64,000 bases of DNA from Choristoneura fumiferana (GCF_025370935.1 NC_133494.1:12507832-12571831); one strand, 5' to 3'; counted from the first letter of the stretch, positions 42,801 through 54,682 are shown. The notes: generated by a model not told the origin, from the letters alone. A program made the numbers and translations.

Positions 42801-43179
42801 GGCAGAGTCAAATTCACAGACCACCCCCTCCAGTTAAAGAAATCGCATCTTCGAATTAGGTTCAGTGTAGTTTCACACTTTCACCCCGATAGTCCGAGAT
42901 CGTGCGAGTCTGATTTTAATTTCCAAACCGCAGGCGCATAAACGACGTTCGCACTTTACTGTTCTATTGTTGTGCGCGATCGCTGCCATTACCGGCCCTC
43001 ATGCCGCCGCTGTAAAACAGATCGTTTCGTCTTCACTGAATATCATGAATTCATGGGAATGGAATTAGTTTGTTGGCATCTATATCTAACTGCTCTCAGC
43101 AGTGTTCCCGAACGAAGCGTTCGAGAAAGGAAGTCTATCTCTTTTTAAAAGTCGGCTATGACCAGAGACTTCCACGGAG

Positions 43180-43245
43180 TCGTGAGTGGCGGAGATTGCT
43201 TACCATTAGATGATCCGCATACTCGTTTATGTACTATGAAACTAT
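43180..43245 (+). mobile_element. LINE 3' end fragment, jockey-type
   Basis: TCGTGAGTGGCGGAGATTGC-TTACCATTAGATGATCCGCA and ACTCGTTTATGTACTATGA resemble the 3' end at 33838-34052. Confidence 0.5.
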
Positions 43246-43288
43246 GATATATAAAAATAGAAGTAAATGCAACTAAACTTGAGCTGAT

Positions 43289-44008
43289 ACGAAAGCTGGT
43301 ATCCAATCATTTGGCAACAAACGTTTCAACAAATATTCATTTAACAAACAACGTTCGCAAACTTTTGTTTCAATTAATCATTTTACAAACTCTTAATTTG
43401 ACAAACCATTTTATAATAAATCATTATTTGGCAAACTATTCATATATTATTGTCGTCATTCGGCAAACCCACGTTTGTCAAATCAACGTTTGGCAAAAAA
43501 ACGTTTGATAAAATGCAACATTTGGTAATCACTTTATTATGAATAATTTAGAGGTTCCTGTAGCTCAGGTTACCTTGGTTAAGAAATAGGTTAGGTTCGA
43601 TTAGAACTGAGACCCTAAGAAAAACTAACTTCTGCCAGTAAAGTTGGTTAGGTTAGGTTAGAACTGCGACCTTAAGGAATGCGGAAACAATAACGAGCCA
43701 CGAGAACCAATTTAAACATGTTATGTAAATAGTTTGTCAAATATTAATCATTTATAAATTGATGTGTTATAAAATAACTAGTTTAAAAAAAAGAGTTGTT
43801 TGGTTAATGGTCATTTTTTAAATGATGATTAATATGATGCGTTTGTAAAGTGAAAAGTTTGTTAAAAGTATATTTATCAAATGATCAATTGTGATATGAG
43901 CAGCTTATGATATGAAGTGGTTGTGAAATGAATAGTTTCCGAAACGTTGTTTGTGAAATGATCATTTGTTAAACGTTGTTTGCCAAATGATAGTAAACCA
44001 CGAAAGCT
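43289..44008. mobile_element. Foldback-like element 2, with perfect 9-bp duplication
   Basis: The element is 43298-43999. The ends read GGTATCCAATCATTTGGCAA and, from the other side, GGTTTACTATCATTTGGCAA. ACGAAAGCT flanks it on both sides (43289-43297 and 44000-44008). Both arms are strings of degenerate units around ATCATTTGGCAAAC and ACGTTTG. The core (43555-43690) holds GGTTAGGTTC and GGTTAGGTTAGGTTAG. No ORF. Confidence 0.85.
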
Positions 44009-44016
44009 ATATAAAA

Positions 44017-44153
44017 CCCAGTTTAGACCTGCAAGAAAAATCGTGCAAGTTGCATTACATTGTAGCGGTCGATTGAGCTCTACAGACTCGTTGGCTTTTC
44101 GGCCTCACAATGTAATGCAACTTGCACGATTTTTCTTGCAAGTCTAAACCGGG
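44017..44153. mobile_element. Near-perfect palindromic MITE
   Basis: Arms of about 46 bp, starting CCCAGTTTAGACCTGCAAGA and mirrored by GTCTAAACCGGG, with two or three mismatches, around a ~43-bp loop. It lies only 8 bp after the right duplication of Foldback-like element 2. Confidence 0.8.
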
Positions 44154-44374
44154 CTTTAGAGGCGAAGATAAATAAATCAAGAACAAATTAGCATTTTAAC
44201 GCATAATATTTAGCGGAACGAATTGAAAAATGATCGTAGCAAACTAGTGTTTCTGAACGACCTATCCAACGATATCCCCACTATGAGTTTAGAGACGAGA
44301 AAAAAAACGTCCCAACTTTACGTGTAGTTAGGAGAGATACTCTAAAAATAATTATTTTTCTCACATCTTATACA

Positions 44375-44462
44375 AACTTACTTGTAGATATTACAGCTTT
44401 CTAGCACTTACAGTCCCTAAGCTAAGCCGCATTTCCTTGCAGGACTACGGGACTCTAAAAAA
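44375..44462 (-). repeat. Dispersed repeat H, partial
   Basis: GATATTACAGCTTTCTAGCA then a shortened, altered version of the AAGCCGCGGATGG block, ending near GGACTCTAAAA. Confidence 0.45.
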
Positions 44463-46377
44463 ACCAGTTGATCTCACTGAATGAAGCTTTCGGCCTAGCA
44501 CAAGTATTACGTATTAAACAGATCGGTTACCATGCTCTTGTCAATATCAAGAGCCGGTGCACACCGCCGAATCCAGGCCTGCTGTCCGCTCTCGTGATCT
44601 CGTCTCGTCACATTACTGACGCAGTGTTTTGATAAACACGTCACAATCAATGACAGTTCACTACTGGTTTCGGGTTTCACATAACACCATTCTAATTTGG
44701 CCGCTTCCGTACACCCCTATCGCAGTAATTTACTTACTAATAACAGCTTTGGAAGGTCGCGTTAAGCTGGACGTTTTTACTGCGTTATTATCGTGATTAA
44801 TGAATGGAACTTCTAATAAAGTGTAACTAATTCGTATTGGAATGATTGGATGCTTAATTTTGTTGAGAAGGTCATGTCTCATAGTGTTATATTGAAAGTT
44901 TATTGACTTGGAATATTACGTTCGTCGGGTTTCCACGTGATTTCTAGTAAAATTATGTTCTGTGTTTTTTTAGTTTCTCATTCGTAACCAACAATCTTTA
45001 TGTAAATTTTAAATAGAGTGATCCATACTAGATTACCTTGCTTTTCCGCTGAAACTACGTACACTAGTAGGTAAGTTTGCATCCATCCGTACTAATATTA
45101 TAGCTGGTGCCCGCAGCTTCGCCCCCGTTCCAAATTTTTTTTTTAAATTTTCTAACGCACAAACCTTGACCACAACACAACAAAAAAAATATTATCCAAT
45201 TCAGTACCGTCCTGCGCAAGTTCTGTACATTTCGGCGATTCATTTTTATTTATATAGAAGATACGAAAGTTTATTTAAGTTACTTTTTATCCTAGAAAAT
45301 TGTACGAACTGTACAATCGCAGAATAGCGAATGAGTTTTTGGCAGACAAAGTAGCGAGCAAAAGCTCTATTCACAGAATGATATTTGGCAGCGTCTAACT
45401 AGGAAGCCAAAAAAAACATTTTCGGGCATTACTTAAATTACTATTCTCTTCGCTTTACCAAGATTTTAAATACCTAGCTTCATATGTAAGTACTGGGCAA
45501 GTTTAAATTCTACGTAATGCCTGTTTTTTTAGGTTTATCCTTTTCTTCTAATCAACGTTTCACTTTTTTCCAGTAAAGCGACTCGTTAATTATGAGACTG
45601 AATGCACAAATCTGAAGAATGGCGGTGGAGAAAAAACGCTAATCATTCTCCAAAATAACTTTTTCTCTTACCACGTGGCTTTTATTAAATAAAACCAAAG
45701 CGTTAATTAACCTAAATGCAGACGTCTGGAGAAGGACCGAATAAACGTTCCACGTTACTTTGTCTGCCATTGTTTTTTAATTATAATAATAATTGGCACG
45801 AGATGAAATGAAATTAAATAGTTTTACTCGTATTGCGAGAACATAGGTAACAAGTTACATATAAACTACACTATGATCTGCCTCAATAGGCATGCAAAAG
45901 TTTTAACATGAGCTAAAAATCTACCCATTATGACATTTATGTAGGTAGATCGTGTTTAATGTGAATAAAAATGACTTATATACTTAACAGCCTTATTATA
46001 TTTATATATTTGGAAACCAATATTTTCTGGTAAGTAAACTAATTTCTACCCTTCAAGTCCGCCAACATTTCCAGAATTTTATTATGCGTTTGTACCATTT
46101 ATAGGACACCCTGTTAATAATATTTGCATGTATGAAATTAATAATAATAAAACCGACTTTTTGGAGACGATTTGATTAATGAGCTATTAATACGTTTTAA
46201 ACGAGTTGCGGCTACAATTTTAGAAGCAGCAACTTCATTAATATTTCTCCAAGATGCAATACAAATCGACGGGTCACTGAGTCAACCTCAACCGGGTATA
46301 GGTATGACATTAACGAAATTTGAATAACCATTTTAGGTACCTACAAATCCTAAAGTAGTTTTTTTAATAAAAATATG

Positions 46378-46490
46378 ATAGGGGAAAACGAGCAGGTGGG
46401 TCACCTGACGGAAAGCAATCACCGCCGCCCATGGTCACCCATATTACAAGTTGAGTTACGGGTGCGTTGCTGGCTGTTCAACTTTAGATG
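46378..46490 (-). mobile_element. LINE 3' end fragment, reverse
   Basis: GGGGAAAACGAGCAGGTGGG-TCACCTGACGGAAAGCAATC and CGCCGCCCATGG are the reverse of the common jockey-type 3' end. Confidence 0.65.
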
Positions 46491-46989
46491 TCCCAATTTC
46501 ATAAAATTTCATGTACTAAGTTGAGTCAAAGACCCGTCGAATTGTGAGTAGATATGTATTATAGTGAATATAATTAACTTTCAGACATTTTCGATCATCA
46601 GCCAAAGAATATTCATCGATAATCAAGAATCGAGTAGACTGTAAGATCTTCTGTTTCTTCTCATCTCTTTTTCACCAAACATTTGACTGCTGCCTGTAAA
46701 ATGAAATACAATTTCTTTACTTTCCAGCAACGTCTAACTCTACTGTCTATTGACACACTACACTTAAAATGCTGAACATAAAGTTTATCAAGAAATAAAC
46801 TTATAAAAACATTTGAAAGTAGTGAAAATCTTTGATTGATTTAGGCCTTGCTTTGTCATCCGTTACAATAAATAACAAATGAAAGTGGAGCGGAGCCGTG
46901 GCAGCGTAGGAGCAAATTAATAAGGGTTGTAGTACAATTAAAATCTTTGTATTGCTTTGTATAACTGGTTAGCAAATTATTCGTATTCT

Positions 46990-47230
46990 GATGAATCCAT
47001 ATTATAGGTACTAATATTATAAATGCGAAAGTGTTTGTATGTTTGTGTGTTTGTCCGTCTTTCACGCCGTTACGGAGCGACGGATCGACGTGATTTTTGA
47101 CATAGACATAATTTATGTGCCCGAGAGTGACATAGGCTACTTTTTATCCCGGAAAAATGCACAGTTCACGAGGGAACAGCGCGCGATAACCGAATACCAC
47201 GCGCGCGGAGCCGCGAGCAAAAGCTAGTAG
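46990..47230 (+). repeat. Dispersed repeat F, full-length
   Basis: From ACTAATATTATAAATGCGAA through ACGGAGCGACGGATCGACGT to CGCGAGCAAAAGCTAGTA. Same family as 17645-17885. Confidence 0.75.
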
Positions 47231-47261
47231 AAAAATGTACTGACCAAATACATTTTTTAAC

Positions 47262-47482
47262 CCCCGACACAAAAAGAGGGGTGTTATAAGGTTGACCGCT
47301 ATGTCTGTCTATGTGTCTGTCTGCGGCACCGTAGCTCTTAAACGGGTCGACCGATTTTAATGGGGTTTTTATTACTTGAAAGCAGGTTTTCTAGCAATGG
47401 TTCTTAGACATGCTTCATCAAAATCGGTTTAGCCGGTTTTTTTTTGAAGTGACAAAGTCGGGGGTTTTCCAACTTTTTGTAG
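47262..47482 (-). repeat. Interspersed repeat C, reverse
   Basis: AACCCCCGACACAAAAAGAG to GGGGGTTTTCCAACTTTTTG, with the TTTGAGATATTGAACT segment deleted. Confidence 0.75.
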
Positions 47483-48577
47483 TCTACCAAAAGTCTAAAT
47501 CGATCAGCAACAAATATATAATTTTATTAGGCGAAATTTTCACTTTAAATACCTTCTTACACCAACAATTACATCTCAGGAAATCTCAAATGAAGACATA
47601 ATGTTACAAACGAGACCGTCAGAGCAATCTCAGTACAAATTGAAGACACTATTAAGCGCGCGCGCGAGTCTGTAAATGGCATGACCAGAATGTGACCAAA
47701 TCATTTTGTGTAGCGGTCATCAGGGTGTTACGCTTGTCACTGCTTAGATTTTTTGTCTTTTTTATGATAGAGGCGGTAGGGGAAAGTTTGCTTGCTTCAA
47801 TAAAAAAAAATAAGTTTCGTTGTGTTTGTGAATGTAAATGTTTTTAAACTAAGTTAAACAGACATATAAGGCAGACAGACACCAAAGGAATCTTGTAAGG
47901 CTCTCGCCTTTCTTTTTAAACTATATTATATTCTGCAGCATAATGCAGAGGCAACTTCCTTTTTCGACATGATCACATGCTTTTATTATAAATTGTACAT
48001 TATATTATGTACTTTACGGGTCAGTGTACTTTTTGATGTCAAATAAAGTTATGTCTACGTCTATAGACCCCCGCGAAATAATGCCCAGTCTCACTTACAA
48101 GTTGAGTAATAATTGTTTTCTTAGTCAATAACATATTGTACTTAATTATTTGAAAGACGTAGAGTAGAGAGTCACATTCAACAGACGAGACGATCGTTAA
48201 ATAACTGGAAGTATAAACTATTTGCCGTTTTGTGAACATCCTCTATAGCAAGACCAATTTGTCAACTCAATAAACGTTACGAGAAGGTAGGTGCATATAA
48301 TGTACTTACATCTAATGCTTAATGTTGTGTTTTGAAATAAAGACATTAGGCGTTTCTTTAGCAAATAAAGTTTACTAACCGTGACATACGAATGTGGAAA
48401 TCGGCATAAAGTAAGCACGTTTAACACGTGTTTCTCTAATAGCGATACAACATTAATTTAATGACATCTACGAAGTCATTATACCTACTCTATTTTTACC
48501 TTTCATAATAGTACCTACTATCAAAATCAAAAGTTTTTTCTGTTAGCCTACCGCAGAGGCTCTGGTACATTTCTCAA
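47483..48577. other. Non-coding; GC dinucleotide run and a shared segment
   Basis: GCGCGCGCGCGAG at 47656-47668 is a short alternating tract. Positions 47930-48055 (CTGCAGCATAATGCAGAGGC...AATAAAGTTATGTCTACG) are similar to 10725-10830. Nothing else recognised. Confidence 0.45.
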
Positions 48578-48905
48578 CTACCGGCCAGTGTCCACACCTT
48601 AGGGTATTTTACCCTAAATTTAGGATAGTTTTACGCGTTCAGGGTCTTATTAAGGGTAGAAAGTTATATACAATTTCAAGAAAAAAAAATACTGCAGATG
48701 ACATAGAAGCCAAGACTATTATGGATGTATTCATAAAATGTTTCGAAACTAAGAATTAGTTTAGCTATTAGTTTATCAATAAAATTGAATTTGTTTGCTT
48801 TGTTTTTAAAAAAAAATTTAGGGTAAAAAATAGGTGCTAATTTAGGGTCATTTTCCGTAGCGTTTGGGTAAAAAAAATATCTGAGGTGGCAACACTGCTA
48901 CCGGC
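48578..48905. mobile_element. hAT-type MITE with perfect 8-bp duplication
   Basis: The element is 48586-48897, CAGTGTCCACACCTTAGGGT at the left and GAGGTGGCAACACTG at the right. CTACCGGC is duplicated at 48578-48585 and 48898-48905. CAGTG ends plus 8 bp fit hAT. The interior is A/T-rich with TTTAGGGTA/TACCCTAAA subterminal motifs and no ORF. Confidence 0.9.
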
Positions 48906-49045
48906 GCTTTTGGAAAGACTGGCCATCGCTAGTAAGATGAATGTGCCACAAGTTTTTTTTTTCAAACAATAATCATACATACGAGTATTACAATTTCCTT
49001 AACCACTAATTCAAGCAAACAAAGTAAATAAAAAAATACATTATG

Positions 49046-49166
49046 TCGAAAATACAAACTGAAACATAGATGCACAGAAAAACCAGAAAAAGAGACCAGC
49101 GCTGGGAATCGAACCCAGGTCCAGGGTAGTTTTTCTGTGCATCTATGTTTCAGTTTGTATTTTCGA
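49046..49166. mobile_element. Fold-back SINE: tRNA-like centre between 38-bp perfect arms
   Basis: Arms 49046-49083 (TCGAAAATACAAACTGAAAC...) and 49129-49166 are exact reverse complements. The centre, read in reverse, is ACCTGGGTTCGATTCCCAGC, a box B-like tRNA segment. One arm is the normal SINE body (compare 42170-42275). Confidence 0.85.
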
Positions 49167-49619
49167 TATGGATTTTACAAAATAAAAAATACAAAAAGAC
49201 TCCAAAAACCAATCTTAAATACATTATGGATAAAAATTATATTATGGTTTTGGAAACATTTCAGCACTATTACCTATTTACATCTAGTTTTTACAGGCAC
49301 TCATTCTGCATATATAGTCATATGCTGGTGAAGGAGACGAACGATGTGTCGCAGTACCCGTTCACACGTCTCGAGCACATAACGTTTTATGTTTATGCTC
49401 ATTGGCCGCCGACAATACAGCATTGAGAACCCGCGATCTGCCTTACCCGTCCCTATACCAAACTTCAGTATCCATGGTCGCTTCAACATTCAACGCTAAA
49501 CCTAGTGTCCAACCAAATCAGTAATGGAAACCGCTCAGACAATTTCCCTGAAAGCATTCCGTAGTAGCGGATCGCAAAGACGGCGTACAAGTCGACTTCA
49601 CTCACAAATGTCACTCAGG

Positions 49620-49705
49620 ATTTATGCTTGATCGTAAATCAAGATGGCCGCCATTCCTCCCGCTCCCTCACCCCTCGCGGCCCACCTGCGCCTGAGCAAT
49701 AATTG
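49620..49705. promoter_or_regulatory. GC-rich intronic patch with a Pho/YY1-like site
   Basis: CAAGATGGCCGCCATTCC (49640-49657) contains GATGGC/GCCAT in both orientations, followed by pyrimidine-rich and GC-rich sequence unlike the neighbourhood. It could be an enhancer or Polycomb response element for the surrounding gene, purely by motif. Confidence 0.2.
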
Positions 49706-51245
49706 AATATTTCACGCATCTCTCTCAACACCTACAACTTGGTCGTTGGGCTACAATGTTATGTTTTACTGCTTCGCGCACATTGTGTTAGGTCCTAAAC
49801 TGTTGATGAGTGATCACGCGAAATGCATTAAGTTTAATAGCGATTTTAAAAGCAATATTTCACATCGTTCGAAACACGCCTTCAGCGACTTATATTTTAT
49901 GATGATTTGTTTCCTTATTTAATGCGCAGAGTATTTTGTAACATGTCTTTGAAAACTGCGACAGCGATATTGAGTGAGACCTCAAATTGCTTGTGTTCAG
50001 TAGAATTGAAAGAATGAAAGAAAGAGTAGTAGTATATAGTTAAGTAGTAATTGGCGACTAATATCAAAATCAATTTAATATGTAAATACCAAGCTAATCA
50101 GCTCTACATTTGGGTTTGTAGTGCGGATGTTACGTAGCGTCTAAACATTCGTGCATGCTCAGACTTGTTCATAAATTTATAATTAGTAGTAGAAATGTGA
50201 TAAAGCATTATACTTTACGAATTAATGGACAGTACGATTGGATTTATTTAGAAATTCACTCGATACCTGTAAATTTTAGAGTTGCCAGCAGTATAAATGC
50301 TCAATCAAAAATGCTACAGCCTCTTCTACTTTTTACATTAAAGTTTCATATTTAAATAAAAAACTTCTTATATACGTCCAAACGTTACAAGTTAAAAAAA
50401 AACCTTGTAAGAACCGTACGGACTACGTAGTCAAAACCGAGAAGTTGAAATATTTGACATTTGCCACCATACGTCTACATAAAATGTTTTTACAGATACC
50501 GTTTCAACTAAAACCAATCCAAACCTAACTACGTACTTCACATTAGCTGAAATCTATCATTGAAACATAGAGTGCGCTACACACGAATTATCTGCATTAG
50601 ACATGTTAATCCACTCATTTTAACTGTAATTTTATTCCGTATTTATCGGTGCATTCATTACTGGTGACCGCAAATCGGGCGCCCAAAAAGCTCCCTGTTT
50701 TCCGTCGACGGGCTACAGTTTCGGTCCGGAACGCTCCGAAAAGACTAATTTCATTCAGCCAACACATTTGGCAGGTAAATAATTAACAAATTCATGTAAA
50801 TATGCGTTTTCTATTTTATCGCCGGTGTCCAATTATTCCGATAATATTGTGGCTGTGATGCATAGTTTATAAACATGCTGTGATTGCTGGTTGTTGTAGA
50901 TTTTACATTACATTTTTATTGTTACTGAGAACGACATGATATTATAAAACAGACTGTACTATTAAGTATACTATATATTAATGTTTAAAAAAAAAATTTG
51001 CGCGTCTGAACTGGACTCAAGAAGTGTCAAATGTTTTGAAGTGGGTGGATACCAAAACATGCAACGCTCGCTCCTTGTAACACACTCGTAGCAAGGTGTA
51101 AGATACCTTCGGAACTTAGTGTGAAATACACCAAGTTCCTATAACAATAAACAATGCCGAATCAGCCGTTAAATCAGTCTGCTGACCACCGCCCATATCG
51201 AGGTAAGGTGTACACGCCACTTTGTCCGGTTCTGTACGGTCAAAG

Positions 51246-51378
51246 ACTTTAATCCCTGACCTACCACGGAACCATTTCATTGTAAACGTCATAGTGACAT
51301 CTATTAATTAACAAGTAAAATCGTAATGACTTTTCCTTTGAAAAGGTTCCATGGTGGGTCAGGAATTCAAGTCCTTGA
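51246..51378. mobile_element. Imperfect palindromic MITE
   Basis: GACTTTAATCCCTGACCTAC-CACGGAACC faces GGTTCCATGGTGGGTCAGGA-ATTCAAGTCC. It ends about 65 bp before the exon 3 acceptor. Confidence 0.7.
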
Positions 51379-51442
51379 TAGTACCTACCTACAAGTCTCC
51401 ACAATTTTTTACCATGACTTTATTTCGAATTCTTTGTTGCAG

Positions 51443-51556
51443 GGAAGAGTTTTTCGCTGACCATCACCGTGTCGACGAGTCCGCCTCAAGTAACAACGTA
51501 CCAAAAAGCAATCAAAGTCACCGTCGACGGACCTCGGGAGCCCCGCTCCAAAACTA
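51443..51556 (+). CDS. Runx: Runt-domain transcription factor, exon 3 (C-terminal Runt domain)
   Basis: Residues 118-155, completing the Runt domain: GKSFSLTITVSTSPPQVTTY, then QKAIKVTVDGPREPRSKT. The DNA-contacting Arg residues of the VDGPREPR tail are present. The acceptor is TTTGTTGCAG|GG and the donor is ACTA|GTGAGAAA at 51556. The split codon becomes Ser with exon 4. The intron just before GKS sits where, as I recall, vertebrate RUNX genes also have one; the vertebrate exon is 105 nt and this one 114 nt, the extra three codons following REPR. The 104-codon frame running to 51783 is read-through of the intron. Confidence 0.97.
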
Positions 51557-51833
51557 GTGAGAAATTACAGTTACAATCTAGAGGCTTTACCACCACCTGC
51601 ATTAATAACTACCACAGCGGAGCGTGCAAAAATATCTGTCACTTCTACAGAGATAAATATCATTTAGCAAAAATAACGACCCTAGAAATAGAGTTGTATT
51701 TATCAGATATTTACTATGCACTCTTTGTTGTGTCAGAAATTGATGCACACATTAATGCTGGTGATTGTATACACTTAAACTAATTTGCTAATAATTTATT
51801 GAATCAGGCGTTACTTTACGGAAGTCCATATCA

Positions 51834-51961
51834 ATGAACTTCAAGAATTTCTTTGCTCACCCGCGACCTTTTGGTGGAGGAACTACATGAACACGCATAT
51901 CTTGCATAAACTTAGCTATCATAAGGTCGCGGGTGAGCAAAGAAATTCTTTTAGTTCATTA
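51834..51961. mobile_element. MITE family B, complete copy
   Basis: Terminal inverted repeats of about 37 bp: AATGAACTTCAAGAATTTCT-TTGCTCACCCGCGACCTT and its reverse with small differences, enclosing GGAGGAACTACATGAACACG. It defines the family seen as fragments at 304 and 41655. Confidence 0.85.
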
Positions 51962-53402
51962 GTTTGCTAATGTCCTTCGGAACTCGAAACAAAAGATCGG
52001 TTTCTTTTCATTTACATATGTTTACGAACGAACTTTGCAAGTTTACTGCAACCATAAAAATTGAAACTCCCTTCATTCGAATATTTATATAACTACGACA
52101 GATGCATCTCTACTGTTAATAAACAAAACCTCTAAATTGGATCATAGTCCGCTCTTATTTATTAACTACTCCTAATCATCTGCCAGAACTGAAATTGATC
52201 ATAATTTTATTGAACACGTCACGATCCCGCCCGAGGGCCAATTTGTTAAATTCGATGCGCTGTGACAAAAACCGCACTGGCACGTAAATAATTAAAATAT
52301 ATCATGGCCAGTATTGTTCTATTATTATCGTAATATTTTCAACGATATGACGGCACCACAGAACTGATAATAAATAAAAGAAACAGAAATGTCACACTCG
52401 ATAAAAACGCGACCGCGCATATAGCTAAAAAAACTTTTATTTATTTATCAGTACGGTCGGCATAACTTAACTGCACAAATAATAATAAAAAAGGTTTTTT
52501 GCAGAGACAATAGTTCAAAAATAACCGAACGAATTACTACAAAATATACCCAGATGTGTCCACTATATTTTAATAATTCGATTTCCCCAAGATTAACTCG
52601 TCAGATTTTGATTTAACACAAAAAACCTCTAAATATCTCCTTAAAAAAATATTTAGACTATAAGTAACGAAGTAACAACAAACAATTTATAAAAAAACAA
52701 TGCAACTGAATTGATAACCTCCTACTTTTTTTAAAGTCTGTTAAAAAGGGTTACATTTACTTGGCAAGTACTGTAGGTACAGTATACAGCACGAAAGTAG
52801 AACTTAAAATCATATTTATCTCTTGCTCTAATTTCAATCAAACGAGCGAGAAGGAAATAAGATTTTGGGTTCTAATACCATGCCTATTAATGAAATGATA
52901 TTATTTATTTCGGTATAATCCAAAAATGTGTGCATAGTAACATTGGTTTATGGAATATGCATATAATAAGTTCATTTCTATTCATGTTTTATTAGTTCTG
53001 TGGACGGTACCGATACCTACTGCGCGGTCGCATTATCAACATGACTGATAATAAAGCGTTTTCTTCCCACGGGACCCCTTGTGATAGGTTCGATGGGGAA
53101 GGCCATTATACGACGTTTTACAGTTTATTTTTGTGAGCACATTTTTAGTAGCGCCCACGCTTTCGATATCAATTCATAATGTTGTTTTCCTTGTTTTTTT
53201 GCACTGGATTATGTCGAAATATATTTTAACGAGGCTACACCAAATATGACTATGTCAGCCTCATGGGAAGCCTCAGGAAACCACACTAAACGCTGCCTTG
53301 CTCAGTAACAGGTGTCTCTGTATCTGTATATAAAATCACGTGTATATGTAAGTACCTAATTAATGAATGTATACATCAATATGGCATCATCTGACAAAGG
53401 CT

Positions 53403-54011
53403 AAAGGTCTCTACCCATTACACCGTATCATACCATGCCCGTAATATAGGGTTGCCACACGTCCCGGTACGCCGGGACATGTCCCGGTTTGAAGCATGGT
53501 GAGCAAATTGTCCCTGTTTGAAAATCATAATTATTTAGTAGGGGGCTGGACTTGGTAAATATACCTACCTACAATAAACACAAGTAACTAGCTAGGCTAT
53601 GTAGCCGATAACGTGCATTTTCCGCCTTGTAGCGAAAGCGCCTACGAACAGAGAACCGGCTGGCGGGTTGCTGGCATTAAATGACTGTATTAAAAGTTGT
53701 TTTGTGTTTCGGCAAGGACTAAAGGAGGAGGGTTTAAAGTTACTTATTGTGTAATAAAAGTTCTTTTTTTTCTATAACTTTACTACTTTTTCTTTAAATG
53801 TCCCGGTCTAAGTCCCCACACTTATGGCAAGTGGCAACCCTACCCTAATAGCAACGTGTCAGGCAAAAATATATTCTTTGTATTGAAAATTTAAATGTAT
53901 AAGACTATGCCCATCTACCACGTTTCCTAACCAACCATGTATGCGCTTGACGTTTCGTTCCTGACACTATTACGGTCATGGCATGATACGGTATAGTGGG
54001 TAGAGACCTTT
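53403..54011. mobile_element. MITE with ~45-bp arms, split by a nested hAT MITE
   Basis: AAAGGTCTCTACCCATTACA-CCGTATCATACCATG at the left is mirrored by CATGGCATGATACGGTATAG-TGGGTAGAGACCTTT at the right. The insertion 53447-53842 lies just inside the left arm, next to CCGTAATA. Confidence 0.8.
53439..53850. mobile_element. hAT-type MITE (TAGGGTTGCCAC), nested, with 8-bp duplications
   Basis: The element is 53447-53842; TAGGGTTGCCACACGTCCCG at the left, AAGTGGCAACCCTA at the right. Flanks CCGTAATA (53439-53446) and CCCTAATA (53843-53850) match at 7 of 8. The interior carries several TGTCCCGG motifs near both ends, likely subterminal binding sites. No ORF. Confidence 0.88.
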
Positions 54012-54107
54012 TATCAAAATCATATTCACACCGATATACAAATACAAATACACACGATTTTAATACTTTTTCCTAGTTAATCTCTTTAATCTGGTAATAA
54101 AACTGTG

Positions 54108-54359
54108 TCGAATTACGCTAAACTCTGCAAAGTCTTACGCAAGCATACAAGCGGTCACGCGAAGGATCCCTTCAAAGGAACTATCGACGAAATTGGCTGG
54201 CAGGCGAAAAAAACACGTTATGCCATATGGTGGCGGTGGCAACGCCGATGGCAGACAATAGTGGAATTATGCTGTAATAAGTTGCAAACACGCACGGTGC
54301 AACTGCTCCAGACATGGCCTTTGAAAACGAATGGGATTCAAAATGTTGGGAGTTATTAA
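54108..54359 (+). other. Unrecognised 83-codon open frame in intron 3
   Basis: The stretch is somewhat GC-richer than its surroundings. The frame encodes a Trp- and Lys-rich peptide (for example YAIWWRWQRRWQ) starting near AATTACGCTAAACTC and ending at TAA 54357-54359. No family resemblance and no convincing flanking splice signals. Chance, an old repeat or a conserved non-coding element are all possible. Confidence 0.15.
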
Positions 54360-54682
54360 TCGTACAACATACCTAAAATTCATTCTGGGCTCTTTGCCAC
54401 ACAGCGGCAGTGGTAGGTTTGATGTTATGTTGCTTGGTAATGTTTTGTTTATTTATTCTCTTTTTTTATTATAAACTAGCTGTTGCTTGCGATTTCGTCT
54501 GCGAAGAATTCGGAATTGGGTACTAAGTGTAAGAAGTTTGAATAATGGTTTAACTGTATAGGTACATACACATACCTACCTACGTAGCTTTACGGAACAT
54601 TAAAAAATGTTCATAAATTTTATAAAATCTTGAACACATTTATTTTCCATTTTACTTTGATTCCATTTCTAAAAGTACAGCG

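Larger units (their letters stand above)
38622..51442 (+). other. Runx: Runx intron 2 (12.8 kb)
   Basis: Donor GTGAGTGAT, acceptor TTCTTTGTTGCAG. Repeats inside are listed separately. Stretches with nothing recognised: 38640-39380, 40140-40435, 40970-41650, 44470-46375, 49710-51240. Confidence 0.85.

Noticed and set aside
51557..51783. Continuation of the exon 3 reading frame
   Set aside because: A strong GTGAGA donor lies at 51557, the family resemblance stops there, and exon 4 continues the protein in phase.
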